64,000 bases of DNA from Candidatus Marispirochaeta associata (GCA_001749745.1 JWTM01000290.1:124001-188000); one strand, 5' to 3'. Positions 1 through 9,628 are shown, numbered from the stretch's first letter. Numbers and translations are program-made. The notes: a model not told the origin generated them from the letters alone.

Positions 1-1580
1 GTTTCCAGGCACTCCCGGAGGGCCACTACCACCGAGAGGCCCCGGTGTTCTATCTCCTCGGCGATAATACGGCGGTTCTCGTCGGCATGCTTCTTTAGGG
101 GGTTGATGGTTCTGATATGCGCCGGATCAATATCGAGGCCGGCGAGAATCCGGGCTACCCGGGAACTGGGCAGTATCGTCTCCTGTCCGCCGGTCATCCC
201 CACCGTGCCGTTGTCGAGGATTACCACGGTCATCGGGGTATTCGCCGATGCGGCATCGATGAGGGAGGTGAGTCCGGAATGGAGGAAGGTACTGTCGCCG
301 ATAGTCGCTACTACCCGTTCCACGCCGGCTTCGGCGGCGCCTTTGGCCATCCCGACGGAGGCTCCCATGCAGACGATGGTCTCGATGGCGGTATAGGGGG
401 GCAGGGCGCCCAGGGCGTAACAGCCGATATCGGAGGTGACTACGGCCTTGGGATCGCCGGCTATCGCCTCGTTGATCGCCAGATAGGTATCGATGTGGGG
501 GCAACCCTTACAGAGCTGGGGCGGTCGGCCGGGGAGCTCCACTCCCGGGGCGCTGCGCAGCTCGGCCTCGCCGACCCCGAGGGCGCTCCGTACCGCATCG
601 GGGGTCAACTCTCCGGTGCGGGGCAGGGTGCCGTCGAGTTTGCCGGCTACCCCAATCGTCTGGGGGAGGACTCCAGTGAGCTTCTCCTCGATGTAGGGAT
701 AGCCCTCCTCGATTACCAGGATCCTCTCCGATGAATCCGCCAGGGTGCGAATCATACCCACCGGTAAGGGATAAGCGCTGATGTGCAGGTGATTTACCTC
801 ACTGCTTAGCTCGCCCCGGTTCTCTTCGAAGTAGTTGAGCCCGAGTCCGTTGGTGATGATTCCCAATGGTTTGGCAGAGGAGTTCTTGGCGGGGGAGTAG
901 TCGTTATAATCGCAGTCGGCCGACCAGGCGGCAAGGTCCTGTTGTTTATCCAGGAGCTTCCGGTAATTGACCCGGGCCGTCGCAGGTAGCAGCATCCAGT
1001 CGCGCTTGTCGTCGGGTTTGCTGATGGAATTCTCCTCCCGGGCGGGTTCCGGATTTATAATGGCCCGGGAATGAGCGAGCCGGGTAACCAGGCGCAGCAT
1101 TACCGGGAGCTGATAACGTTCGGAGAGATCGAAGGCTTCCCGGGTCATGCGGTAGGCCTCTTGTTGATTTCGGGGTTCGAGACAGATAATCTTGGCGAAA
1201 TCGGCGAAGAAGCGTGAATCCTGCTCATTCTGGGAGCTGTGCATGCCGGGATCGTCGGCTACCGCCAGCACCAGACCGCCGCGGATCTGCAGCAGACCGG
1301 AGTTCACAAAGGCGTCGGCAGCCACATTTAGGCCTACGTGCTTCATGGTTACCAGCACTCGTTTGCCGACGAAAGAGACCCCCAGAGCGTCCTCGTAGGC
1401 GGTCTTCTCATTGCTGCACCAGGCCGCATGGGGGGCGCCGTTTTTTTCCTTGTAGTCTAAGAGGTATTCAAGTATTTCCGTGGACGGGGTTCCGGGGTAT
1501 CCGTAGGCGGCGCTTATCCCGGCGTGAATTGCGCCGAGAGCGACCGCCTCGTCTCCCAGAAGGACGATCTGGTCCTGCAT
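1..1580 (-). CDS. iorA: Indolepyruvate:ferredoxin oxidoreductase alpha subunit (partial, C-terminus cut)
   Basis: The visible 526 residues match IorA, the thiamine-diphosphate subunit that oxidatively decarboxylates aryl-pyruvates (indolepyruvate, phenylpyruvate) to aryl-acetyl-CoA with ferredoxin as acceptor. Seen: the N-terminal pyruvate-oxidoreductase motif AYGYPGTPSTEILEYL, and near the cut end a ThDP/Mg site of GDS...N type (GDSTFLHSGLTSL, then VVILDNGT). The usual C-terminal ferredoxin-like [4Fe-4S] domain would lie beyond the window edge. The ATG at 1580 is preceded by AAAGGAG. The gene lies downstream of an aminotransferase that could supply its keto-acid substrate; iorB is expected beyond position 1 but cannot be seen. 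Confidence 0.9.
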   Translation of the reverse strand, partial: MQDQIVLLGDEAVALGAIHAGISAAYGYPGTPSTEILEYLLDYKEKNGAPHAAWCSNEKTAYEDALGVSFVGKRVLVTMKHVGLNVAADAFVNSGLLQIRGGLVLAVADDPGMHSSQNEQDSRFFADFAKIICLEPRNQQEAYRMTREAFDLSERYQLPVMLRLVTRLAHSRAIINPEPAREENSISKPDDKRDWMLLPATARVNYRKLLDKQQDLAAWSADCDYNDYSPAKNSSAKPLGIITNGLGLNYFEENRGELSSEVNHLHISAYPLPVGMIRTLADSSERILVIEEGYPYIEEKLTGVLPQTIGVAGKLDGTLPRTGELTPDAVRSALGVGEAELRSAPGVELPGRPPQLCKGCPHIDTYLAINEAIAGDPKAVVTSDIGCYALGALPPYTAIETIVCMGASVGMAKGAAEAGVERVVATIGDSTFLHSGLTSLIDAASANTPMTVVILDNGTVGMTGGQETILPSSRVARILAGLDIDPAHIRTINPLKKHADENRRIIAEEIEHRGLSVVVALRECLE

Positions 1581-1598
1581 GGTGGTACTCCTTTGAAT

Positions 1599-1624
1599 GA
1601 ATCGGCCCCATTCTAAGCCGATTC
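1599..1624. repeat. 8-bp inverted repeat (operator candidate) at the iorA promoter
   Basis: Perfect arms GAATCGGC and GCCGATTC separated by 10 bases. The repeat covers the -10 element of the predicted iorA promoter and ends about 9 bases before the ribosome binding site, a position suited to a repressor or a leader hairpin. No matching regulator is identified. Confidence 0.5.
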
Positions 1625-1638
1625 GATTCTGCGGTCAA
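1610..1638 (-). promoter_or_regulatory. Predicted promoter of iorA
   Basis: On the minus strand TTGACC (1633-1638), a 17-base spacer and TAGAAT (1610-1615). Each hexamer matches five of six positions of the vegetative-sigma consensus. Transcription would start about 20 bases before the ribosome binding site, so iorA can be expressed separately from the upstream aminotransferase. Confidence 0.6.
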
Positions 1639-1676
1639 GGAGCCTTTCAGTATTACTGCAGGGCCTGTATTAAAGA

Positions 1677-2870
1677 TTAATGCGCGCCGTTACCCAGGGC
1701 CTTACCGACTTTCTTGAAACCCTCGGCGGCGCCGCGGATCGTCTCTTCGCTGACGCAAAAGGAGATCCGGAAGTACCCCTCCTTACCGAAGCCGCGGCCC
1801 GGAACGGTCAGGATGCGCTCTTTTTGTAGTGCCTGAACTACCCGCAGATCGTCGCCGCCCGGCGCCTTGGGGAAGAGGTAGAAGGTGCCGTCCGGCCGGG
1901 TATACTCGAAGCCCGCCTCGTCCAGGATCTCGCAGAGAAGATCCCGGCGCCGACGATAGATATCGACCTCTGCGGAGACGCCGTCCAACCCCGCTACTAC
2001 CCGCTGCATCAGGGCCGGGGCGTTTACATATCCCAGAATCCGATTGCACAGAACCGCTGCATTTACCAGATTATCGTGATCCTCGGCGGCGGGATTGATT
2101 GCGAGCCATCCGATCCGCTCTCCGGGTATGGAGAGCTCCTTGGAGTAGGAGGTGGCGATCATGCTGTTCTCGTAGGCGCTAAACACATTGCCCGGCTGCT
2201 TATCTCCATAGACAATCTTCCGGTAGGGTTCGTCGGATATCAGATAGATCGTGCGGTCGTTAATTCTGCTCTTCTCCCGCAGGAGTTCACCCAGCTTATC
2301 GAGGAATGGCTGATCGTAGACGACGCCGGTCGGATTATTCGGGGAGTTGATGATCACCGCAACCGTGCGGGGCCCGAGTTCCTCGCCGATATGATCGAGA
2401 TTGGGTATAAAGTTTTCGTCGCTGGGAATCAGGTTTAGAATGCCCCCGTGATTCTCGCAGTAGAACTGGTACTCCATGAAACAGGGACTGGGGGCCGCCA
2501 CATAATCCCCGCGGTTGATAATCGATTTGAGAGCTACGTTTAGCGCCCCGCCGGCACCGACGGTCATAATGATATCGTTTGCCGCAAGATCCGTTGCATA
2601 CTCCCGGCCTATGGCGGCTGCCAGAGTCTCACGTACGGCAGGGTAGCCGGCGTTGGGCATATAGCTGTGCAGCCCGGGTTCCTGCCGAGAGGCCTCCCGT
2701 GCCAGGGCTCGGCTGAATTCCGCCGGTGGATCGAGATCGGGGTTGCCGAGGCTGAAATCGAAGACCTGATCCGCGCCGAACTCCTGCTTCAGCCGCGCGC
2801 CGGTTTCGAACATGCGTCGGATCCATGAAGATTTTTCCAATGTTGCCTGAATACTGCGTGAGATTGCCAT
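1677..2870 (-). CDS. Pyridoxal-phosphate aminotransferase, class I/II
   Basis: 397-residue fold-type I aminotransferase. Visible motifs: NSPNNPTG at 175-182, SDEPY at 212-216, the Schiff-base lysine K244 in SYSKE, and R252 in the phosphate-binding GERIGW segment. Family knowledge: such enzymes move amino groups between amino acids and 2-oxo acids. Substrate cannot be read from sequence, but the next gene on the same strand is iorA, so an aromatic or branched amino acid whose keto acid feeds IorA is a reasonable inference. ATG start with AAGGAGACTAG upstream; length is normal for the family. Confidence 0.88.
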   Translation of the reverse strand: MAISRSIQATLEKSSWIRRMFETGARLKQEFGADQVFDFSLGNPDLDPPAEFSRALAREASRQEPGLHSYMPNAGYPAVRETLAAAIGREYATDLAANDIIMTVGAGGALNVALKSIINRGDYVAAPSPCFMEYQFYCENHGGILNLIPSDENFIPNLDHIGEELGPRTVAVIINSPNNPTGVVYDQPFLDKLGELLREKSRINDRTIYLISDEPYRKIVYGDKQPGNVFSAYENSMIATSYSKELSIPGERIGWLAINPAAEDHDNLVNAAVLCNRILGYVNAPALMQRVVAGLDGVSAEVDIYRRRRDLLCEILDEAGFEYTRPDGTFYLFPKAPGGDDLRVVQALQKERILTVPGRGFGKEGYFRISFCVSEETIRGAAEGFKKVGKALGNGAH

Positions 2871-2940
2871 AACCTAGTCTCCTTCCCGGCCTTCTAAATT
2901 ACTCGAAAAGATCCTATCTATGCAAGATTACCGCTTAAGC

Positions 2941-2970
2941 TTGCTTGGACCAGCCGGAAATAGGTATCTT
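2941..2970 (+). promoter_or_regulatory. Candidate promoter of bcp
   Basis: TTGCTT (2941-2946), an 18-base spacer and TATCTT (2965-2970) lie about 27 bases upstream of the bcp start in a 126-base divergent intergenic region. Only a moderate consensus match. Confidence 0.35.
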
Positions 2971-2996
2971 TACGAGCGAAATAGGAGAAGATATAG

Positions 2997-3449
2997 ATGG
3001 TTGAAGTTGGAACAAAGATCGATAATTTTACCCTGAAGAACGAGGCCGATCAGGAAATCTCCCTTGCGGATTTCGCGGGCAAGAAGGTGGTCGTCTACTT
3101 CTATCCCAAGGATAACACCCCCGGCTGCACCAAGGAGGCCTGCTCCTTCCGGGACAACTACGACGCAATCCTCGAGAAGGGGGCGGTAGTGCTTGGCATA
3201 AGTGCCGACTCAGTCAAGTCTCACGGGAACTTCAAGAGCAAGTTCGACCTGCCGTTTCATCTCCTGAGCGATCCGGAGAAGGAGGTCATTAAGGCCTTCG
3301 GCGCCTGGGGCGAGAAGAAGATGTACGGTAAGAGCTATGAGGGCATCCTCCGCTCCACCTTTATCCTCGACGGAGAAGGGACGGTCATAAAGGTCTATCC
3401 AAAGGTTAAACCGGCCGAGCATGCCGAGGAGATCCTCAAAGAGCTCTGA
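2997..3449 (+). CDS. bcp: Thioredoxin-dependent peroxiredoxin (Bcp/PrxQ)
   Basis: 150 residues, full length for the PrxQ/Bcp family of cytoplasmic thiol peroxidases, which reduce H2O2 and organic hydroperoxides using thioredoxin. The active site reads FYPKDNTPGCTKEAC, giving peroxidatic C44 and resolving C49 five residues later, the atypical two-cysteine arrangement of PrxQ. AGGAG precedes the ATG. It stands alone on the plus strand and converges on the MFS gene with two bases between stop codons. Confidence 0.95.
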   Translation: MVEVGTKIDNFTLKNEADQEISLADFAGKKVVVYFYPKDNTPGCTKEACSFRDNYDAILEKGAVVLGISADSVKSHGNFKSKFDLPFHLLSDPEKEVIKAFGAWGEKKMYGKSYEGILRSTFILDGEGTVIKVYPKVKPAEHAEEILKEL

Positions 3450-3451
3450 CC

Positions 3452-4744
3452 TCAGCCCAAATACTCATTCGCCATCCTCTCGCCTTCCTCCTGATCGACG
3501 CGTAGAAAGAGCAGGCCGCCGATGACAAAGAGGATAATAATCGAGAGGATGCCGATTCGGTTGCTGCCGGTTATGAGGGTGATGCTTCCCATAAGGAAGG
3601 GGCCGAGAACCGCGGCGAACTTCCCGAGCATGTTGAAGAATCCGTAAAACTCCCCCGCTTTGTTATTGGGGATAATCCGGGCATAGAAGCTGCGGCTCAA
3701 GGCCTGGATTCCACCCTGGAAGAGTCCGACTAGGACAGCCAAGAGGTAGAAATGGAGCTCCGTCTGCATGAAAAAGCCTAAGACCGCGATGAAGGAGTAG
3801 CCCACAATGGCTACCAGGATCGCCCGCTTAACGCCGATCTTGGAAGCGAAGAAATTGTAGGCCAGGGCGCCGGGAAAGGCGATGAATTGTACTAAGAGCA
3901 GCGCGGTAATGAGTGCGCCGCCGTCGAACCCCAAGGCGCTGCCGTAGTCCACCGCCATGCGAATGATTGTATCCACCCCGTCGATGTAGAACCAGTAGGC
4001 CAAAAGGAAGAGGCCTACCACCTTCAGGTGGCGGATATCCTGCAGGGTTTTACCCAGTTGCCGGAAGCCGTCCTTAATAGCCTTACCTGCGCCTTCAGAA
4101 TCGCTGTACTGCGGCTCCGGAACGAAGAGGAAGATCGGGATCGAGAAGAAGGCCCACCAGAGGGCGACGCTGACGAAGGCCAGCTTAATCGCCGTCTCCC
4201 CGTCGGGGATCCCGAAGAGTTCCGGCTGTTGATACATAATAATATTAATGAGGAAGAGCAGACCGCCGCCGATATAGCCTAAGGCGAAGCCGAGGGAAGA
4301 GACGAAATCTACCTTTTTCCTCGAAGCTACGCTCACCAGCAGGGAGTCATAAAAGATATTGCCCCCGGAAAAACCGATGGTCCCCAGGATATAGAACAGT
4401 GCCGCCAGCTGCCAGTTTCCCTGGGAGACGAACCAGAGGGCGGCGGTGGCGAGGATTCCCAGGTAGGCGAATAAGAAGAGCAGCCGTTTCTTGGCGGAGC
4501 CGCGGTCGGCTATGGCCCCTAAAATCGGGGCGCAGATAGCGACGATGATGGAAGCGATGGAGACGGCCGAGCCCAGATAGAAGGTGCTCGCCTGAGGATT
4601 GCCGGGATCCGCCCAGTAGGCCTTGAAGAAGAGCGGAAAGAAGCCGGCCATAACCGTTGTGGCGAAGGCGCTGTTGCCCCAGTCGTAGAGGGCCCAGCTG
4701 ATGATTCCCTTGCGACTGTCCTGCTCATTTTTTCTATCGCCCAT
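3452..4744 (-). CDS. MFS transporter, UMF1/Atg22-like family
   Basis: 430-residue inner-membrane protein with about 12 hydrophobic segments. The N-terminal signature SWALYDWGNSAFATTVMAG is typical of the UMF1 (Atg22-like) branch of the major facilitator superfamily. Atg22 exports amino acids from the yeast vacuole; bacterial members have no settled substrate. A short charged loop (EGAGKAIKDGFRQLGK) divides the two halves, as usual for MFS proteins. GGGGAGG lies before the ATG. The next gene upstream is leuD (96 bases), so read-through from leuCD is possible, and amino-acid export would suit that context, but this is inference. Confidence 0.85.
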   Translation of the reverse strand: MGDRKNEQDSRKGIISWALYDWGNSAFATTVMAGFFPLFFKAYWADPGNPQASTFYLGSAVSIASIIVAICAPILGAIADRGSAKKRLLFLFAYLGILATAALWFVSQGNWQLAALFYILGTIGFSGGNIFYDSLLVSVASRKKVDFVSSLGFALGYIGGGLLFLINIIMYQQPELFGIPDGETAIKLAFVSVALWWAFFSIPIFLFVPEPQYSDSEGAGKAIKDGFRQLGKTLQDIRHLKVVGLFLLAYWFYIDGVDTIIRMAVDYGSALGFDGGALITALLLVQFIAFPGALAYNFFASKIGVKRAILVAIVGYSFIAVLGFFMQTELHFYLLAVLVGLFQGGIQALSRSFYARIIPNNKAGEFYGFFNMLGKFAAVLGPFLMGSITLITGSNRIGILSIIILFVIGGLLFLRVDQEEGERMANEYLG

Positions 4745-4840
4745 TCAATCCTCCCCGGGTCTACATGGCTATAGATAGATAGTAGACGGCCGGGGAAGAA
4801 AAGAAAAGCGCTTTATTCGCGGGCCCCTATGAATTTTCTG

Positions 4841-5437
4841 TTAGGCGAAGCGATAGTGCAGGGCCCCTTCCACCGATTCAATCTGATCTGAAGCCTGCAG
4901 CAGCAGGGAGGTCGAATCCCAGCTCCCGTCCAGAAAGGCCTTGCGATAGCTCTCCGGAAGATCTACCGGGGCGGTATACCGACCGGCGCTAATCTGTTTC
5001 GCTTCAAGATTGAGTTCGAATTGAGTCTGGGGACTATTCTCGGCGATTTTTTGCAGCTCCGCGGCCGCTTCAGCGGATACGGTAACCGCAGGTATCCCCA
5101 TGGCGGTACAGTTTCCGGCGAAAATCTCGGCGAAAGACTCGCCTACAATGGCCCGAATCCCGTAATCCATCAGCGCCTGGGGGGCGTGTTCCCGGGAGGA
5201 TCCGCATCCGAAGTTCTTATTGGCGAGCAATACCGTCGCCCCTTTGAATCGGGAGTCATTGAAGGCATGCTGTTTCTCTCCTCCAGATTCGTCGAAGCGT
5301 TCATCATAAAAGGCGAAGGCTCCCAGCCCTGAAAACGTTACGCTCTTCATATAACGGGCGGGGATAATTCGGTCGGTATCTATATCGTTGCCGACCACGG
5401 GCACTGCCCGGCCGGTTTTGGCTACTATTTTTTCCAC
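4841..5437 (-). CDS. leuD: 3-isopropylmalate dehydratase small subunit
   Basis: 198 residues, normal for LeuD, the swivel-domain subunit that with LeuC isomerises 2- to 3-isopropylmalate in leucine synthesis. Signature segments: DRIIPARYMKSV near the N-terminus and FGCGSSREHAPQAL in the middle. The start is GTG at 5437 with AAGGAGG about 9 bases upstream; a nearer ATG is in another frame. It follows leuC after an 18-base gap, so the two are co-transcribed. leuA and leuB are not in the window. Confidence 0.94.
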   Translation of the reverse strand: MEKIVAKTGRAVPVVGNDIDTDRIIPARYMKSVTFSGLGAFAFYDERFDESGGEKQHAFNDSRFKGATVLLANKNFGCGSSREHAPQALMDYGIRAIVGESFAEIFAGNCTAMGIPAVTVSAEAAAELQKIAENSPQTQFELNLEAKQISAGRYTAPVDLPESYRKAFLDGSWDSTSLLLQASDQIESVEGALHYRFA

Positions 5438-5455
5438 CGTGCATTCCTCCTTGGC

Positions 5456-6850
5456 TTACAGCTTGGTGCGGATATCGACGACCCGCCCCTCGACGGCCGC
5501 TGCGGCGACCATCGCCGGGCTCATCAGCAGGGTACGGCCCGTGGGCGAGCCCTGCCGACCGATAAAATTCCGGTTCGATGAGCTGGCGGAGATCTCCCGA
5601 CCTTTCAGCTTATCCGGATTCATCGCCAGGCACATGGAACAGCCGGCTCCGCGCCACTGAAAGCCCGCCTCGGTGAAGATCCTGTCCAGACCCTCCGCCT
5701 CCGCCTGACGGGCGATGCTCATGGAGCCGGGAACCGCGAGGGCCCGTACCGAGGAGGAGACCTTCTTGCCCTTGACTACGGCCGCCGCTTCCCGCAGGTC
5801 GCTGATCCGTCCGTTGGTGCAGGAGCCGAGGAAGGCAACATCGATAGGAGTCCCTTCGATGTTCGCGCCCGGGGTGAAACCCATATGTTCGTAGGCCCGG
5901 GAGGCGACCTCCCTATCGTCCTGCTCCAGCTCGTCTAAGAGCGGGATTTTCTGATCGACTTGGACCGCCTGGCCCGGATTTATACCCCAGGTAACCATAG
6001 GGGCTATACCGCTGCCGTCGATCAGGTATTGATCGTCGTAGGCGGCATCCGAATCGGAGGCAAAGCTCTTCCAGCGTTCGGTCGCACTCTCGAAGTTTTC
6101 CGGGGCGTAGGGGCGTCCCTCAATGTAGTCGAAGGTGGTTTGATCGGGATTGATGTAGCCGAAACGTGCTCCGCCTTCGATACTCATGTTGCAGATCGTC
6201 ATCCGTTCTTCCATGCTGAGCGCCTCGATAGCGGTGCCCGCATACTCATAGGCAAATCCGAGTCCCCCCTTTACGCCGAGATCGCGGATAATGCGCAGGA
6301 TGATGTCCTTGGCGTAGACTCCCTTGCCCAGCTTTCCGTCCACCAGGATACGCCGGATCTTGGGCTTCGAGATCGCCATGGTTCCCGAGGCCAGGATGTC
6401 CCGGATCTGGGAGGTCCCTATGCCGAAGGCGATGGAGCCGAAGGCGCCGTGGGTGGAGGTGTGGGAATCGCCGCAGGCGATGGTCATACCCGGTTGGGTA
6501 AGTCCCATCTCGGGACCGACGATATGCACGATTCCCTGTTTGCCGGACTCTAAATTGAAGAAGGTAATTCCCGCCTCTTTGGCGTTTTTCTCCAATTCGG
6601 CCATCATCTTCTCGGCCAATTCGTCCTGAAAGGGGCGCTGCTGTTCGGCGGTAGGTACAATATGATCTACGGTTGCAAAGGTCCGCTGGGGAAACTTAAC
6701 CGGGAGCCCCATCTTCTTCAGCATATCGAAAGCTTGGGGAGAAGTCACTTCATGGATCAGATGCAGTCCGATAAAGAGCTGATCCTGTCCCGAGGGGAGG
6801 GTGCGCACCAGATGGTGTTCCCAAACCTTGTCCAACAAGGTTTTACCCAT
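5456..6850 (-). CDS. leuC: 3-isopropylmalate dehydratase large subunit
   Basis: 464 residues, full-length LeuC, the aconitase-like [4Fe-4S] subunit. The three cluster cysteines are visible as C344 in GSCTNGR and C404/C407 in [23 protein letters not shown] at about 128-139 is the substrate-site signature. AAGGAG stands before the ATG. A possible own promoter lies in the 100-base gap after the DHH gene. Together with leuD it makes the isopropylmalate isomerase. Confidence 0.95.
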   Translation of the reverse strand: MGKTLLDKVWEHHLVRTLPSGQDQLFIGLHLIHEVTSPQAFDMLKKMGLPVKFPQRTFATVDHIVPTAEQQRPFQDELAEKMMAELEKNAKEAGITFFNLESGKQGIVHIVGPEMGLTQPGMTIACGDSHTSTHGAFGSIAFGIGTSQIRDILASGTMAISKPKIRRILVDGKLGKGVYAKDIILRIIRDLGVKGGLGFAYEYAGTAIEALSMEERMTICNMSIEGGARFGYINPDQTTFDYIEGRPYAPENFESATERWKSFASDSDAAYDDQYLIDGSGIAPMVTWGINPGQAVQVDQKIPLLDELEQDDREVASRAYEHMGFTPGANIEGTPIDVAFLGSCTNGRISDLREAAAVVKGKKVSSSVRALAVPGSMSIARQAEAEGLDRIFTEAGFQWRGAGCSMCLAMNPDKLKGREISASSSNRNFIGRQGSPTGRTLLMSPAMVAAAAVEGRVVDIRTKL

Positions 6851-6881
6851 ACTTAAACTCCTTAAGAAATAATGTTGGTAA

Positions 6882-6911
6882 AGATTACTAAAAAACGATG
6901 ATAAAGTCCAA
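6882..6911 (-). promoter_or_regulatory. Candidate promoter of leuCD
   Basis: TTGGAC (6906-6911) and TAATCT (6882-6887) on the minus strand, 18 bases apart, in the A/T-rich 100-base gap between the DHH gene and leuC. The -10 match is weak. I saw no T-box or leucine leader peptide. Confidence 0.35.
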
Positions 6912-6950
6912 GGGAAACTGCAGGCCCGGAGGCTTTTTTCCCGAGAACCA

Positions 6951-7928
6951 CTATTTCTGACCCAGCAACGCTTGAAGCCGCGGCAGAAGCAGCTTTTCCA
7001 CTTCCCCGCGGCTGCCGCTATAGCTAAAGCCGGCGGCCTTTGCGTGACCCCCGCCGCCGAACTCCTTGGCGATCCGACCTACATCCAGATCGTAGAGCGA
7101 GCGAAGACCGACGCTGCATTCGCCGTTCTTCTCTTCGCGAATGACAACCGCCGCCTCGCAGTCCCGGGTGCCCAGCAATAGCTGGTAGAGCTGATCGGAA
7201 TCCCTCGCGTCCTCACCAAGCTCAGCCATATCCTCCAGGGTTTCGTAGGTGTAAAGGAGCCTGGAGTCGGCCAAGGGGGTGAGGCGCTCCAAGAGCCGGC
7301 GCAGGAGCTTTCGCGATCCGTAGGGTCTGTTTCCGTACATCCGCATAAAGGTCGCTTTGGGCGATGCCCCCGCCGCCACCAGTTCTGCTGCGGCCTTCAG
7401 GGCGGCGGCTCCATTCTCGTCTAGGTGACGGAAGAAGCCGGTATCGGTGGCCAAACCGAAGAAGAGATCCCGCGCCTCATCAGCTGTTACCCTCCGCTGC
7501 GAGGCATTAATGAGCTCGAGAATCATGAAGGTTACTGAGGGGGCGGTGGGGATAACCCAACTGACCTCCCCGTACTCCTCTCCCGATGCGTGGTGGTCGA
7601 TCACAGCCGTCGGCAGATGAACGATAGACTCTTTCAAGCGGCCGATCCGTTCGGGGGACGAGCAGTCGAGCATAATCAGTGCGCTCGCACCGTCCAGTTC
7701 GGCCGGGAGGGGATCCCTGATGAAGCTGTCGGACAACTCCATCACCTCCGGCCGGGTAAAGGGACCGTCCGAGAGGAGGCGCACCTCCTTGCCCCGCTGG
7801 GCGAGATAGCTCCCCAAGGCGAGTTGGGAGCCGAGACAGTCTCCGTCGGGTTCGGTGTGACCAACCAAGAAGTAGCGGCTATAGCGATCGAGGAAGTGAA
7901 GGAGTTCCTGCGGTGGATTCAATGACAT
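6951..7928 (-). CDS. DHH-family phosphoesterase (NrnA-like)
   Basis: 325 residues with the layout of NrnA-type nano-RNases and pApA/pAp phosphatases: [16 protein letters not shown] at 23-38 (metal ligands), the DHH motif at 111-113, and a DHHA1 substrate domain ending in [10 protein letters not shown]. Members degrade short oligoribonucleotides or hydrolyse pAp or cyclic-dinucleotide products with Mn2+. Which substrate applies here is not readable. It follows the M24 peptidase gene with a 21-base gap on the same strand, so the two probably share a transcript. Confidence 0.87.
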   Translation of the reverse strand: MSLNPPQELLHFLDRYSRYFLVGHTEPDGDCLGSQLALGSYLAQRGKEVRLLSDGPFTRPEVMELSDSFIRDPLPAELDGASALIMLDCSSPERIGRLKESIVHLPTAVIDHHASGEEYGEVSWVIPTAPSVTFMILELINASQRRVTADEARDLFFGLATDTGFFRHLDENGAAALKAAAELVAAGASPKATFMRMYGNRPYGSRKLLRRLLERLTPLADSRLLYTYETLEDMAELGEDARDSDQLYQLLLGTRDCEAAVVIREEKNGECSVGLRSLYDLDVGRIAKEFGGGGHAKAAGFSYSGSRGEVEKLLLPRLQALLGQK

Positions 7929-7949
7929 GCTTCTACTGCTCCTTGAAGT

Positions 7950-9116
7950 TCAGGCCAGGGGAATGATCTCGTCTTGGATATCACCGCCGGAGATGACGGC
8001 CTGGTTATAGGCGATATAGGCGTTGATTTCGGTACGCATACCGAAATCCTTCAAATAGATTCCCGGTTCGACGGAGAAACAGGATCCCTCCATAAAGGGA
8101 CGAGGATCGGGGAATTCGATTGAATCCAGATTGACGCCGTAGCCGTGGGGTAGGGTATCGATGCCATGACCGGTGCGGTGGATGAGATATTCTCCGTAAC
8201 CCCTCTTCCGGATATACTCTCGGCAGAGGCGGTCGGCCTCATGACCCGCTACTCGGCGCTCCGGCAGCTCCCGGTTCAAATAGGCGATCAACTCATCCCG
8301 CGCCCCGCGAACCGCGGCGAATACTTCGGCTGCGTCGGATGGAACCGTTCTGCCTGAGAAGAAGACCCAGGAGATGTCGGCGTAGATACCCGTGCCACGG
8401 GTCTCTCGGGCCCACAGGTCGAGCTGAATAATCCTATCCGCCTCGATCAGACTCCCCCGGCCCTGGGGCGCATAGTGGGGATCGGCGCTATGGGCGCCCG
8501 CGGCTACAATGGGCGGGTGATCCGTCTCGAGGCCCCGCTTGGCGAACTCATCCATTATCAGCGCTTGCACGTCCCCTTCATAGAGTTCAGCCCCGGACGC
8601 TATCCGCCCGCTCATCAGCTTACGGGCGAGGTCGACGATGGCATAGAGATGATCCGCTGCACGCCGGTGGCTGGCGATGCCCTCCGCATTCAGCACCCCT
8701 TTAACCTGTTGGATCAGATTTCCCGAGGGGACGAGCTCTATTCCGCAATCGGCCAGCATCAGCGCCGCACCGTGGTCGAGGTAGGAAAAGACCGGCAGGT
8801 CCGGCGAGTACTGCGCCGCCAGGCGCAGTCCCTTGAAGCGGCTCAGTTCTGATTTGAGCTCTTCCTGGGATGAGTAGAGTCGTAGCGCGCCGGGCAGGGC
8901 ATCCAGTGCCCCCGCCTCGATGGCGTGACAGATCTTGACGGCATCCGTTTTATCCGCCGGGAGGAGGTAAAACCAGCGGCGGGTGGTGACCTGCGCCGGG
9001 TTGAGCATTAGGAACTCGTCGCTTAAGGGGTCTCGGTGTTGAAAACCATAAAAAAGCCATCCGTCAACATTCTCCTGACGAACGGCCTGGGTGAGTGAAT
9101 CGAGGTCTATTTTCAA
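7950..9116 (-). CDS. M24-family metallopeptidase (Xaa-Pro aminopeptidase-like)
   Basis: 388 residues: an N-terminal creatinase-like domain followed by a pita-bread M24 domain. Seen in the catalytic half: IQLDLWARE, HRTGHGIDTLPHG, FSVEPGIY and RTEINAYI, which carry D/H/E residues of the dinuclear metal site. Family members remove N-terminal residues before proline, but some act on other peptides. The start is TTG at 9116 because the N-terminal domain begins there; the ribosome site is weak (GAGAG). Likely cytoplasmic. Confidence 0.83.
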   Translation of the reverse strand: MKIDLDSLTQAVRQENVDGWLFYGFQHRDPLSDEFLMLNPAQVTTRRWFYLLPADKTDAVKICHAIEAGALDALPGALRLYSSQEELKSELSRFKGLRLAAQYSPDLPVFSYLDHGAALMLADCGIELVPSGNLIQQVKGVLNAEGIASHRRAADHLYAIVDLARKLMSGRIASGAELYEGDVQALIMDEFAKRGLETDHPPIVAAGAHSADPHYAPQGRGSLIEADRIIQLDLWARETRGTGIYADISWVFFSGRTVPSDAAEVFAAVRGARDELIAYLNRELPERRVAGHEADRLCREYIRKRGYGEYLIHRTGHGIDTLPHGYGVNLDSIEFPDPRPFMEGSCFSVEPGIYLKDFGMRTEINAYIAYNQAVISGGDIQDEIIPLA

Positions 9117-9146
9117 AACGCTCTCTACTGCTAAGGGTATACCCGG

Positions 9147-9566
9147 TTAAAACTGGAGGTTAGCCAGGGTATCGATCTCGAATTTGTCGCTGTAGTTCTC
9201 GGGGTTGTCCAGGTCGCCCCAGCTTATGTGCTGCTTGTTGGAGTTGAGGTAGAGTCTGATATGGCTGAACTCGCCCTCCTTCCAGAAGATCGACATGTAG
9301 GGGTACGAGGGATCGTCGGCCATAACCAATTCGCCCTTGCCCCGCTGTCCGGCGCCGGGGGTGAACTGAAACCAGTCGTCCGGAACGTAGAGAACCGCCA
9401 GCTCCATGTTGGAGCGCCGGTAGACAATCCGGTATCCGTCTCGATGGGAGTATACCCGGGTAATAGGTACGGTCTTAAAGAAGTATTCAGATGTCTCCGC
9501 GGCGAGCCCTGCTGCAAAGAGAAGCAGAAAGATCAGGGCCAGGACCGGAACGAGTCGATTTTTCAC
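9147..9566 (-). CDS. Small exported protein, function unknown
   Basis: 139 residues. The first 22 or so form a signal peptide (KNRLVPVLALIFLLLFAAG, then LAAETS), so the product is probably periplasmic or surface-facing. The rest is a compact beta-rich sequence with many aromatic residues; I recognise no domain. GTG start with AGGAGG 7 bases upstream and a strong promoter just before it. It does not look like a lipoprotein, since there is no cysteine near the cleavage site. Confidence 0.7.
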   Translation of the reverse strand: MKNRLVPVLALIFLLLFAAGLAAETSEYFFKTVPITRVYSHRDGYRIVYRRSNMELAVLYVPDDWFQFTPGAGQRGKGELVMADDPSYPYMSIFWKEGEFSHIRLYLNSNKQHISWGDLDNPENYSDKFEIDTLANLQF

Positions 9567-9590
9567 AATTGAACCTCCTGTTCTTATTCC

Positions 9591-9620
9591 ATTATATATA
9601 GCGGGTTACGGGAAAATCAA
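9591..9620 (-). promoter_or_regulatory. Promoter of the small exported protein
   Basis: On the minus strand TTGATT (9615-9620), an 18-base spacer and a perfect TATAAT (9591-9596), 25 bases before the GTG start. It lies between lon and the exported-protein gene and serves the latter. Confidence 0.62.
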
Positions 9621-9628
9621 GCGGAAAA

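Noticed and set aside
6851..6950. T-box or leucine attenuator before leuC
   Set aside because: The 100-base gap shows no specifier loop, T-box sequence or leucine-rich leader peptide.
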